In this document: in pieces, positions 8,906 through 16,844 of the stretch
How positions within the stretch are numbered: the first letter of the stretch is position 1
Layout: each line of letters starts with the position of its first letter
Assembly (NCBI GenBank): GCA_020060775.1
Contig: JAGUZN010000339.1
Span: 1-35,629 of the forward strand
DNA length: 35,629 nucleotides
Source: Armatimonadota bacterium
Lineage (GTDB): Bacteria; Armatimonadota; Hebobacteria; CAIYQO01
Reading direction: 5' to 3'
Notes under the pieces: model-generated
The model's input: the letters and a program-made list of their open reading frames with translations, nothing else
What the model was told of the DNA's origin: nothing
Databases searched by the model: none
Translations under genes and position numbers: made by a program

Positions 8906-9304
8906 ATGTCCGAAGAGCAGCACCGGTCATCAGAAGATGGACCATCACAGCGTACAGACCTAGCACAGGACCGCACGGAATGGGCGGCGCATCGCACGGT
9001 GCTGGCGAACGAGCGCACCTTCAGCGCCTGGCTCCGCACCGGGCTGGCGACCAGCGGCGCAGGGTTAGCTGTCTCGGAACTCCTCGGCACCGGGGCAACC
9101 GGCTGGCTAGCACGACTGGCTGGTATCCTTTTGGTCTTGAGCGGAGCCGGAATTAGCCTGTTGGCGCGCTGGCGGTTTCACCAACTCTCGGCGGAACTCA
9201 AGGCACGCCAGCTCCCCGTCATGCCATCCTGGGTCGGCAACGAACTCGCTATCACCGTGGTGTTGATTGCGGCACTGGTGTTGCTCCTGCTCCTCGTGCG
9301 GTAG
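8906..9304 (+). CDS. DUF202 (YidH-type) inner-membrane protein
   Basis: A 132-residue protein with the DUF202 signature NERTFSAWLRTGLATSGAG followed by three hydrophobic segments (about residues 47-60, 65-85 and 110-131). The polar N-terminus (residues 1-30) is rich in Asp, Glu, Arg and Ser. Family function is unknown. The start has AGGA (gtcaggaacgcATG), and the gap to the preceding amidase gene is 34 bases, so it is probably the last gene of the operon. It ends 5 bases before the convergent stop codon of the TauE-like gene, leaving no room for a separate terminator; none was seen. Confidence 0.85.
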   Translation: MSEEQHRSSEDGPSQRTDLAQDRTEWAAHRTVLANERTFSAWLRTGLATSGAGLAVSELLGTGATGWLARLAGILLVLSGAGISLLARWRFHQLSAELKARQLPVMPSWVGNELAITVVLIAALVLLLLLVR

Positions 9305-9309
9305 GGCGT

Positions 9310-10137
9310 TTATCGGCTCGCGGGCGTTCTCCGGCGTCGCCAGACCATCATGAGACCGAGCACCAGCAGCAGCAGGCCGAACAGACTGCGCAGAATGAGT
9401 ACGTCAAGCCTTACCGCCAGGAAGGAGCCGGCGAATGCCCCGGCCACCCCACCCACGGCTAACCAGAGGACATCCCGCGGGCGGATATTGCCCTGCCGGT
9501 AGTGAACGAATGCTCCGGAAATGGCAGTCGGGATAATCACCGCCAACGAGATGCCTTGCGCCAGCGTCTGCGTGAACCCGAGAAGGAAGACCATGGCCGG
9601 CACCATGATGATGCCACCACCGACCCCAAGCAGTCCGCTGAGAATACCGGTGGCTAATCCAATGCCCAGCACCAGCACAACGGACCAGACCCCGCCGGCA
9701 ACGATGCCGTGCCCGGCAAGTTCGTCCGAACGGTCCAGCAGCACGACGCCGACGACATCATAGAGCATGCGCGCGGCGACGAGGATGAGGAAGCCACCGA
9801 AGTAGCGCCGAAGCGTTGCCGCCGGTAGTCTATTCGCTAATTGAGCGCCAAGCACAGCTCCTACGACTGCGCCAGTCGAGAGTTCGAGCACGATCAGCCA
9901 ATCCATTTGCCCGGTAGTGATGTAGGCATAGAGTCCGGCCAGGGCCACGAAGAGGATGACGGCCAGAGAGGTGCCATGGGCGCGATGCTGTGAAAACTGC
10001 AACAGAAACACCATCGCCGGCACCAGCAACACGCCGCCGCCGACGCCGAGGAGTCCGCTCAATACTCCAGCGATCAGTCCAATGCCAATCCCTAATACGA
10101 CCTCATGCATCGATGCCCCACTGCGCTTGATTAGCAT
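9310..10137 (-). CDS. TauE/SafE family membrane exporter (sulfite/sulfonate-type)
   Basis: The protein has two repeated membrane halves, each opening with the family pattern: GLIAGVLSGLLGVGGGVLLVP and, near the middle, ILSGLLGVGGGIIMVPAMVFLL. Such proteins export organo-sulfur anions, sulfite or similar compounds across the inner membrane. The ORF track extends the frame to 10422, but that N-terminus is non-hydrophobic and overlaps another frame. A start at MLIKRSGAS (10137, 275 residues) or at MHEVVLG (10110, preceded by GTGGGG, 266 residues) gives the normal family length. It converges on the DUF202 gene with 5 bases between stops. No regulator or sulfur-metabolism gene is adjacent, so the substrate is open. 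Confidence 0.85.
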   Translation of the reverse strand: MLIKRSGASMHEVVLGIGIGLIAGVLSGLLGVGGGVLLVPAMVFLLQFSQHRAHGTSLAVILFVALAGLYAYITTGQMDWLIVLELSTGAVVGAVLGAQLANRLPAATLRRYFGGFLILVAARMLYDVVGVVLLDRSDELAGHGIVAGGVWSVVLVLGIGLATGILSGLLGVGGGIIMVPAMVFLLGFTQTLAQGISLAVIIPTAISGAFVHYRQGNIRPRDVLWLAVGGVAGAFAGSFLAVRLDVLILRSLFGLLLLVLGLMMVWRRRRTPASR

Positions 10138-10246
10138 AGCGCAATCCTGGAAGGGTGTGTGATGCGATGGACGCCGTTGTTGCGCGAAGAACGGTACGAT
10201 ATGGCCATCATCGGTAAGGGATGAGTGCAACCGATGCAAACCTGGA

Positions 10247-10642
10247 TTGATGACTGGCATCGGATTTCGCGTTATCTGGAGTGAACTGCATGTGACCCTC
10301 ACCAGCGAGAGCAATTGGGAGAACGCCAAAACACTATTGCTTGGCATCGTCGAGCAGTACGCGTCGCTGACCGAGGAGACCGTGTCGCAGGAGCTCGCCT
10401 CCGGTACGGAGCGATATACCATCTTCCAGACTCAGCTCCAACCCGCCGTCTGGGCTTCATTGAATGAGAAGGGGACGACCATCACCATGCGTTACCTAAC
10501 AGAGGCACGCGACCGGCGTCGGGTGAAGTCACAGGTCTCTGCAGCGGTCTTGAGTACCTTGGCGGACCATGATGATATCCAGACAGCCTACCCGACCTAC
10601 CGGGTAGGCATGCCTCGTTCGGCGGGCGATATGGGACAGTAA
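10247..10642 (+). pseudogene. C-terminal remnant of an MscS-type mechanosensitive channel
   Basis: About 130 codons read RVIWSELHVTLTSESNWENA and later TTITMRYLTEARDRR, which I recognise as the C-terminal cytosolic alpha/beta part of MscS-family channels (compare patterns such as RIWDEVTVTITYESDWE). The pore-forming membrane helices that should precede it are absent: the upstream sequence is not hydrophobic. The frame opens only with TTG-ATG and has no convincing ribosome binding site. It is best read as a truncated relic; a short free-standing protein is less likely. It is followed by a perfect hairpin and another transporter relic. Confidence 0.6.
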
Positions 10643-10662
10643 CGTGTGTTCCACCGGTATGA

Positions 10663-10694
10663 CTATGGAGCGCATAGCAGTATGCGCTCCATAG
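10663..10694. repeat. Perfect 14-bp inverted repeat (hairpin), terminator-like but without T-tract
   Basis: CTATGGAGCGCATA is followed by a GCAG loop and the exact complement TATGCGCTCCATAG. The stem is perfect over 14 pairs. Neither side is followed by a run of T, so it is not a standard intrinsic terminator. It lies between the MscS relic and the exchanger relic, in a convergent setting with the small minus-strand frame. It could be a small mobile or REP-like palindrome, or a structured RNA end. Confidence 0.7.
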
Positions 10695-10721
10695 GTGAAC
10701 TGGCAGCTAAAGTGTGCCGAG

Positions 10722-10817
10722 TTACTTACGGACGTTCACCAATGCTAGCGCAAGGAACATACCGGAGATCAGACCCAGAATGGTGCCGCCAGTCATGCCT
10801 AAGCCCCATCCGGTCAT
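10722..10817 (-). other. Possible small hydrophobic ORF or gene tail (31 codons)
   Basis: The minus strand encodes a 31-residue peptide starting MTGWGLGMTGGTILGLISG and ending ...ALVNVRK, a single glycine-zipper-like membrane helix. There is no ribosome binding site before its ATG, and the frame is open upstream, so it could be the tail of an older gene cut by the event that joined it to the exchanger relic. Too short for the ORF track; reported at low confidence because the residue pattern looks protein-like. Confidence 0.25.
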
Positions 10818-11226
10818 TGCTGCTGTACGAATTGGGGCACTCACGCTGGCCATCAGCGATGTGCTCGGGGGCAACGCCTTTGACGCCGTCATCGCTGGTG
10901 TCGCAGATATCGCCTATCGGCAGGAGTCCGTCTACCATGCGTTAGGCACCGGGAGCCGTTTTCTGACTGCGCTCGCCATGGCCCTAATCGAAGTCGGCCT
11001 GTGGCTGTATGCACGGTGGATGGCACGGCAAGAAGGAGAGCAGCGTGGGTGGGTGTGCATTGACCTCCCGTCGCCAGATACCGCGCGTGGTGTGTCACAG
11101 CAGGGCAGCCTTTCTCGTTCTAGCACCGGCAAGATACATGCCGTTATACATACTGTGGGCGTCGTGGCGATTGCCGTAGTCACGATTATGGTGCTGGTAA
11201 GCTGTTCTCCATTTTTGTATCTATGA
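10813..11226 (+). pseudogene. Remnant of a sodium/calcium exchanger-family antiporter
   Basis: Within the 170-codon frame from 10714, the part from about 10813 reads AAVRIGALTLAISDVLGGNAFDAV then VADIAYRQESVYHA. This matches the second alpha-repeat of CaCA-family Na+/Ca2+ exchangers (GALTLAVGDILGGNxFD-like), including the conserved acidic and Gly/Asn positions. It continues with one membrane helix (FLTALAMALIEVGLWLYA), then similarity stops at about 11043. The first half of the transporter is missing. The gene is therefore a fragment, not functional as a transporter. The codons before 10813 are not exchanger-like. Confidence 0.6.
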
Positions 11227-11404
11227 TCGTCGGTGGTCGGTGGTTGGAAGCGGGGTGTCATTCTTTATCCGAGCGTAGGGATACCACGTAGACAACCCCT
11301 GAAGAGGTGAACTCAGTCGAACGGTGTTTACTTCCACGAACAATCCTTAATGGAAAGTATCCAGTATGGCTTTCCGCCCCACCTCTCTCTTCGTGCTGTG
11401 AGAG

Positions 11405-11441
11405 CGCCCCGATTGCTGTCGATCTCACAGCAATCGGGACG
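11405..11441 (-). terminator. Intrinsic-type terminator of the metal efflux operon
   Basis: CCCGATTGCTGT (11408-11419) pairs perfectly with ACAGCAATCGGG (11427-11438) across a 7-base loop, and the stem can extend by about three more pairs including a G-T wobble. It sits 13 bases beyond the stop codon of the RND pump gene on the minus strand. The downstream T-tract is weak (gcgctctc), so efficiency is uncertain. Confidence 0.6.
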
Positions 11442-11451
11442 TTTCTCATGG

Positions 11452-14400
11452 CTAGACGGTTTCCTTCACGCGACGGGTGCCTGACAGGGTCAGGTGCCAC
11501 CGGACACGACCCCTGGCGTGTTCCCAGGCGAGATAGACCGCCGGGAGGACGCACAGGGTGAACAGGGTCGAGGTGATTAGGCCGCCCACCAGGACGATGG
11601 CGAGGGGCTTTTCGATCTCCGCGCCGACGCCACTACTTAGCAGGATGGGCGCCACACCGAGGGCGGCACAGGCGGCAGTCATTAGCTTGGGACGCAACCG
11701 TTGTACGCTTGCCAGCCGGATCGCCTCCTCCTTGCTGTGCCCCTCCGCGACGAAGTCGTTGGTCTGCGTCAGCAGCACCAGGCTGTTTTGCACCGCAATC
11801 CCGAAGAGGGCAATGAAGCCCACCGCCGAGGAGACGTTGAGCGTTTCCCCGGTGAGCAGTAACGACGCCACCCCGCCGACGAAGGCGCTGGGCACCGTAG
11901 CCAGGATGAGGAGCGCCTGCGATGCGGACTTCAGCGCCAGGAAGAGCAGCATGAAGACGATGACCAGGGCAATCACCGTCGCCAGCGCCAGCGATTTCAT
12001 GGCGCGTTGCTGGTTCTGGAACTGCCCGCCGAACACCACGTAGTAGTCCCTCGGCAGCTTCACCTCCTTCATGCCGGCCTTGATGTCGGCCACCACGCTG
12101 CCGAGGTCACGCCCCTGGATGCTGGCATTGATGCTCAACCGGCGGTTCATCGCCTCGCGCCAGATGACGTTCGGGCCTTCCGCCAGGCGGATGTCGGCCA
12201 TCTGGGACAGCGGCACCGCCGCCCCGGACGGCGTGTCGACTAGCAAGTTCTTCAGCGCCTCGATGTCGCCCCGCGCGTCGTCGGCCAGGCGCACGAAGAC
12301 GCCGTAGCTGCGCTGGCCCTGCCAGACCTGGGTCAGTTCTTCCCCGCCCACGGCGAAGTGGAGCATCTCGGAAATCTCCCCCACCGAGACGCCATAGCGC
12401 GCCGCGGCCTGCCGGTCGATCTGGATCTGCACCTGCGGGATGCCCGCCACCTGATCCATGTTGACGTCGGCGACGCCGGGGGTGCGCTCCATGATCTCGC
12501 GAATTTGCGCGCCCTTCTCGGCCAGCGTCTGGATGTCCGGCCCGAAGAGCTTTATCTGCAAGGGCGCCGGGGTACCTTCCATGCTTTCGTTGATCTTATT
12601 CTGCAGCGGCTGGGTGAAGGCGACCGCCACCCCTGGAATGTGCTCGATCTCCTCGCGCACCTCGGCCAGGATCTCCTCGCTCGGTTTCGACAGCTGGTGT
12701 TTCGGCTTCAGGTTGACGAACATCTCCCCTGAATTGACCGGCAACACGCAGCCGATGGCGCGTTCGGACCGCCCGTTGCGGCGCACCACCTCGACGATAT
12801 CCGGGTGGTCGAGCAGCAGCTGTTCGATCTGCCGGGTGATGCGGTCATTCTCTTCCAGCGACGTTTCCGCCGGGGTCGCCGTTGACACGAACCAGGTGCC
12901 CTCATCGAGTTTCGGCATGAAGTCGCGGCCCACCGCCAATAACCCCAGCGCGGAGGGGATGAGCAGTACCACGGCGATGCTGATCACCACCCAGCGGTGC
13001 CGCAGCGCCCATTCCAGCGCTGGCACATAGCCGCGCTTGATCCAGGCGACGAACTTGACTTCACCGTCCGCATTGTCGAGCGGTTTCGGATGCAGGAAGC
13101 GCATCCCGAGCACCGGCGTGAGGGTGAGCGAGAGTAGCAGCGCCACCAGCATGGCCGCTCCCACGGTGACGGCCAACGGGCGGAAGAGCAGGCCTTCGAT
13201 ACCGCCCATCAGGAAGAGCGGCAGAAAGACCGCGATGATGATTAGCGTCGCGAAGGCGATGGGGCGACCGACTTCGATGGCCGCTTTATGCGCCACCGTG
13301 CGTTTCACCCCCGGATCATCGAGGTTTGTTCTGCTGCGATGGAAACGATGGTAGAGGTTCTCCACCATGATGATGGAGGCGTCCACCATAATGCCAACCG
13401 CGATGGCCAATCCGCCCAGCGACATGGTGTTCAAGCCAACGCCGAGTTGGCGCATCAGCACCCCGGCGATGATGACCGACAGCGGCAGCGAGACCGCCAC
13501 GATGAGCGTGCTGCGGAAGTGGCCGAGGAAGACCAGCAGCACCAGGATGACCAGCACGGCGCCGATGAGGATGGCTTGCGTGACGCTGGAGAGCGCGTGA
13601 TTGATCAGGTGCGTCTGGTCATAGTATGGGGTGATGCGCACCCCGGCCGGCAGTGTTTCGCGCAACTCGGCGAGGGTGCGTTCGATGCCCTTCACCACCT
13701 GCACCGTGTCGGCATTCGGCTGCTTGATGACGAGCGCCACCACCGTTTCCTTGCCATCTTTGCTGGCGATGCCCCGCCGGATGGCCGTGCTCTCCTTGAT
13801 GGTGGCGACATCGCGCAGGTAGACCGGCACGCCATTACGGGCGGTCACCACCGTCATCTCGATGTCCTCGACCGATTGGTAGCGCCCCAGGCCACGCACG
13901 GTATATTCCGTCACCCCCGTGCTGATGAAGCCGCCGGACGCGTTCTCATTGCCACTTTCGACGGCATCCTCCACCTCGGCCAGCGAGACACGATACGCGC
14001 GTAGGGCGCGCTGGTCGAGGGTGACCCGGTACTGCCGCAGGCTGCCGCCCATGTTGAGGACTTCGGCCACGCCGGGCACGTTGAGCAGGCTGTAGCGGAT
14101 CTGCCATTCGGCCAGTTCGCGCAGCTCAGTGGGTGGGAGATCACCCTCCACGGCGAACTCATACACCTCGGCCAGGCGTGTGGTGGCGCTGGAGAGGGTC
14201 GGCGGTTCGGTGCCCGGTGGCAACTGCCCGGTCACCTGGGACATGCGCTCGGTGACAAACTGGCGCGCGCGCCAGAACTCCGACTCGATGCCAAACTCGA
14301 CCACCACAGAGGACAACCCCTGCGTCGTCTGCGAGCGCACGCGCTGCACGCCGGGCAGGCCGTTCATCGCCGCCTCCATCGGGCGGGTGATCGTCGTCTC

Positions 14401-14613
14401 GATCTCTTCTGCGGCCATCGATTCGTTCTCGGTGACGATGGTGAAGACCGGAATGGTAATGTCGGGATAGACGTTGCGCGGCAACTGCTGGTAGGCGAGC
14501 ACGCCAAACACCAGCGCGAGCCCCACGAGCATCACGACAATGGCCTGGTGACTGAACGCGGCATGGATGATCTTCTCAATCAGACTGCCGTGTGGATGGT
14601 GTTGCTGATCCAT
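11452..14613 (-). CDS. Heavy-metal efflux RND pump, CusA/CzcA-type inner-membrane subunit
   Basis: A 1053-residue proton-driven efflux subunit of the HME-RND class. The order is typical: one N-terminal helix, a periplasmic porter region, a helix bundle with GGLAIAVGIMVDASIIMVEN (TM4, proton-relay acidic residue), a second porter region, and C-terminal helices (GFIALFGIAVQNSLVLL). The TM4 motif is not the DFG...VDGA form of Zn/Co/Cd CzcA, but it does not settle the metal. The N-terminus begins MDQQHHPHG, adding His residues. The start has AGGAGGGGG (taaggagggggcATG), 9 bases after the adaptor's stop. It is the last gene of a four-gene operon and is followed by a terminator. Confidence 0.93.
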   Translation of the reverse strand: MDQQHHPHGSLIEKIIHAAFSHQAIVVMLVGLALVFGVLAYQQLPRNVYPDITIPVFTIVTENESMAAEEIETTITRPMEAAMNGLPGVQRVRSQTTQGLSSVVVEFGIESEFWRARQFVTERMSQVTGQLPPGTEPPTLSSATTRLAEVYEFAVEGDLPPTELRELAEWQIRYSLLNVPGVAEVLNMGGSLRQYRVTLDQRALRAYRVSLAEVEDAVESGNENASGGFISTGVTEYTVRGLGRYQSVEDIEMTVVTARNGVPVYLRDVATIKESTAIRRGIASKDGKETVVALVIKQPNADTVQVVKGIERTLAELRETLPAGVRITPYYDQTHLINHALSSVTQAILIGAVLVILVLLVFLGHFRSTLIVAVSLPLSVIIAGVLMRQLGVGLNTMSLGGLAIAVGIMVDASIIMVENLYHRFHRSRTNLDDPGVKRTVAHKAAIEVGRPIAFATLIIIAVFLPLFLMGGIEGLLFRPLAVTVGAAMLVALLLSLTLTPVLGMRFLHPKPLDNADGEVKFVAWIKRGYVPALEWALRHRWVVISIAVVLLIPSALGLLAVGRDFMPKLDEGTWFVSTATPAETSLEENDRITRQIEQLLLDHPDIVEVVRRNGRSERAIGCVLPVNSGEMFVNLKPKHQLSKPSEEILAEVREEIEHIPGVAVAFTQPLQNKINESMEGTPAPLQIKLFGPDIQTLAEKGAQIREIMERTPGVADVNMDQVAGIPQVQIQIDRQAAARYGVSVGEISEMLHFAVGGEELTQVWQGQRSYGVFVRLADDARGDIEALKNLLVDTPSGAAVPLSQMADIRLAEGPNVIWREAMNRRLSINASIQGRDLGSVVADIKAGMKEVKLPRDYYVVFGGQFQNQQRAMKSLALATVIALVIVFMLLFLALKSASQALLILATVPSAFVGGVASLLLTGETLNVSSAVGFIALFGIAVQNSLVLLTQTNDFVAEGHSKEEAIRLASVQRLRPKLMTAACAALGVAPILLSSGVGAEIEKPLAIVLVGGLITSTLFTLCVLPAVYLAWEHARGRVRWHLTLSGTRRVKETV

Positions 14614-14622
14614 GCCCCCTCC

Positions 14623-16419
14623 TTAATGATCGGTACACCCGGCTTCGAGTTGCCCGGAGCCGAGTGCCGTCTTCAACTGGTAGTTGCCGGTGGTCACGAC
14701 ATCGAGACCGGGCTCCAGTCCGCGAAGAATCTCGACCTGGTCGCCGTGGGTTGCTCCCAGGATGACTTCCAGCTTATCGAAGGAGCCGCAGCTTTTCCCG
14801 GTCGCCTGATCGTCCTCGCAGTCCATGCAGGGGCTGAAGACGATTTTTTTGCCGGCCTCGTCCAGCACGGCCGCCTTCGGAATCAGGAGCGCCTGCGTGC
14901 CTTTGCCGGTCGCGATGTTGACGGTGGCGAACATGCCGGCTTTCAGCGCGCCGCCGGGGTTGGCCACATCACAGCGGATGCGCGCGGTGCGAGTTTCGGC
15001 ATTAAGCGCCGTCCCAACCTGGCGAACCGTGCCGCGGAAGGGCTGGCCGGGGAAGGCGGTGACGGTGATCTCAGCCGCCTGTCCCAGGCGTACCTGCGCC
15101 AGGTCCTTTTCGTAGACATTCGCCCACACCCACACCTTCTCGGTATTCACAATGGTGAAGAGATCGGTGGACGCTTCGACGGCCTGGCCCGGTGTGGCCT
15201 GACGCTCGGTGATAACCCCGCTGATCGGCGCAGTAATGGGGATGCTGACGGCATTGCCGGAAGCGCCGGCAGCACGCAGGGCACGCAGCGCGTTCTCGGC
15301 CGCCTGCACATCAGCCCGTGCGCGCGCCAGGTCGGCTTCCGCCTCCTGGATCTCCTGCCTGGCGAGGAGCGCCTTCCCGGCGACCTGTTTCTCGCGGGAC
15401 AGCACGGATTGGGCGACAGCCAGTTGACCTTTGGCGCGCTGCAGGGCCACCTCACAGGTATCGACTTCACGCTCGGCCTGGTGCAGCGCGGATTCGGCAG
15501 CTTTCGTCTCGGCCGACGTATATAACCCCTGCCCGGCGATGCCTTCTTCACGGCTCTGGGCCTGTTTCGTCAACTCCACCTGCGTGCGTGCGGCGCCCTC
15601 TTTGGCTTTCGCGTCAGCCAGCTCCGCTTCGGTGGCTTCCACTTCTCGTCGTGCCGCGATGCCGGCGTCGAAGAGTCGCTTGCTGCGATCATACGCGGCT
15701 TGCTTCACCTTCACTGCCGCCTGCGCCGATTCCAGTTCCGCCTGTGCGGTCGCCACCGCGCCCTTCGCGGCCTCGACCTGCGGGGCATGAAAGGCATTGG
15801 CCTTTGCCAGCTTGTGCTTGCGTTCCAGTTCGTCCGCCGCCAGTTCCCGTGCGTTGCGCGCACGGGCCAGCGCGGACTCTGCTTGCTTGACCTCGGCTTG
15901 CGCCGCACTGTAGGCCGCTTCCGCATCCTCGAGCGGGCGTTGCGTAAGCGCACCGGTGGCCGCCAGTTCCTTCACATTGGCCAGCCGGGCACGCGCCGCC
16001 TGTTCCTCGGCACGGGCACGGGTTAACGCGGATTGCATATCAGCGACATCGCGGCTGGCGACGGTCGCCAGGGTTTGCCCCGCGCGCACGCGCAGGCCAA
16101 CTGTCCCGGAGAGCTGGGTGAGTCGGCCGGAGACGGGAGAGCCCACCTTTGCGGTCTGATCCTCGTTCGCCTGTATGTCCCCGCTGACGGTCAATACGGC
16201 AGTGACAGGCGCCATGACCACCGGCGCGGTCTCCAGGCCGGCAATGGCTACGCCTTCATGACCGTGTGTGTCCTCACTGGCTTCATGCCCATGCCCCTCG
16301 TGATCCGTCTCTTGCGCAGCAGTGGCGGTTTTCTGCATGGTGACACGGACAATCGCAAAGACGCTCCCCGTGACGATGAGTCCAAGCACGGCAAGTAAGA
16401 GAAGACTCCGGGTATTCAT
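14623..16419 (-). CDS. RND periplasmic adaptor (membrane fusion protein) with unusually long repeat coiled coil and His/Cys clusters
   Basis: A 598-residue HlyD/CusB-type adaptor that should link the RND pump to the TolC-like channel; most family members are about 350-500 residues. It has an N-terminal membrane anchor (5-26) and a His-rich stretch at about 39-56 (DHEGHGHEASEDTHGHEG). A lipoyl-like half (KVGSPVSGRLTQL) comes next. An Ala/Glu/Lys-rich helical region spans about 120-385. The second lipoyl half (ITAPISGVI) and a beta-barrel follow, with a C-terminal domain containing CMDCEDDQATGKSC. The helical region shows about five ~48-residue units, each opening with a turn: near 151, 203, 248, 293 and 345. 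The ATG overlaps the previous stop (ATGA), so translation is coupled. Confidence 0.88.
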   Translation of the reverse strand: MNTRSLLLLAVLGLIVTGSVFAIVRVTMQKTATAAQETDHEGHGHEASEDTHGHEGVAIAGLETAPVVMAPVTAVLTVSGDIQANEDQTAKVGSPVSGRLTQLSGTVGLRVRAGQTLATVASRDVADMQSALTRARAEEQAARARLANVKELAATGALTQRPLEDAEAAYSAAQAEVKQAESALARARNARELAADELERKHKLAKANAFHAPQVEAAKGAVATAQAELESAQAAVKVKQAAYDRSKRLFDAGIAARREVEATEAELADAKAKEGAARTQVELTKQAQSREEGIAGQGLYTSAETKAAESALHQAEREVDTCEVALQRAKGQLAVAQSVLSREKQVAGKALLARQEIQEAEADLARARADVQAAENALRALRAAGASGNAVSIPITAPISGVITERQATPGQAVEASTDLFTIVNTEKVWVWANVYEKDLAQVRLGQAAEITVTAFPGQPFRGTVRQVGTALNAETRTARIRCDVANPGGALKAGMFATVNIATGKGTQALLIPKAAVLDEAGKKIVFSPCMDCEDDQATGKSCGSFDKLEVILGATHGDQVEILRGLEPGLDVVTTGNYQLKTALGSGQLEAGCTDH

Positions 16420-16844
16420 CGTGTGGCTCCCTTCGCGGCGGGTGTCGATGGATGTGGTGCGTCGGTACCGCAGGTGTCGCCTGCTTTGTGGTGATGACCG
16501 TCATCTGCATGAGCATTCGTATCAGGAATGCTAGTCTCACAGGCATCACCAGCCTTGTGGCTATGGGCATTTTCGGTGCCACGCGTGCCGGTGTCGCACG
16601 AGTCTCCAGCCCGGTGGGTGTGATCGCTCGCCTTGCCAGCGTTCGTGCCAAGTGTTTTGGGGTCCGCATCATTGCATGGATCACCTGGAGCACCGTGTTT
16701 GTGCCCTTCAACAGCAGGGCGAGACTGGGTTGGCGGATGTGCGGGCGGACGCGTCGTGGTTTTGGCCAGAATCACGCCCGACACGATGCTGACCGCAATC
16801 ACGGCGATCACGGCGAATATCATGGGTTTGTTCTTAGTGCTCAT
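16416..16844 (-). CDS. Membrane-anchored periplasmic His/Cys repeat protein, probable metal binder (unrecognised family)
   Basis: A 142-residue protein with one N-terminal membrane helix (about 8-27) and a polar, low-complexity periplasmic part. That part carries four copies of a short motif: HKHGAPGDPC (48-57), HTHRAGDSC (75-83), HSHKAGDAC (94-102) and HHHKAGDTC (117-125). Each supplies two or more His and one Cys, as in metal ligands, and the protein has no other Cys. Spacers are Asp/Thr/Asn-rich. The gene is locked into the efflux operon by ATGA overlaps at both ends. I do not recognise a named family. A role as metal chaperone or buffer feeding the adaptor, whose N-terminus is also His-rich, is inference. 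Confidence 0.8.
   Translation of the reverse strand: MSTKNKPMIFAVIAVIAVSIVSGVILAKTTTRPPAHPPTQSRPAVEGHKHGAPGDPCNDADPKTLGTNAGKASDHTHRAGDSCDTGTRGTENAHSHKAGDACETSIPDTNAHADDGHHHKAGDTCGTDAPHPSTPAAKGATR

Noticed and set aside
10138-10422. N-terminal extension of the TauE-like ORF
   Set aside because: About 95 non-hydrophobic residues not found in the family; overlaps the MscS relic on the other strand.
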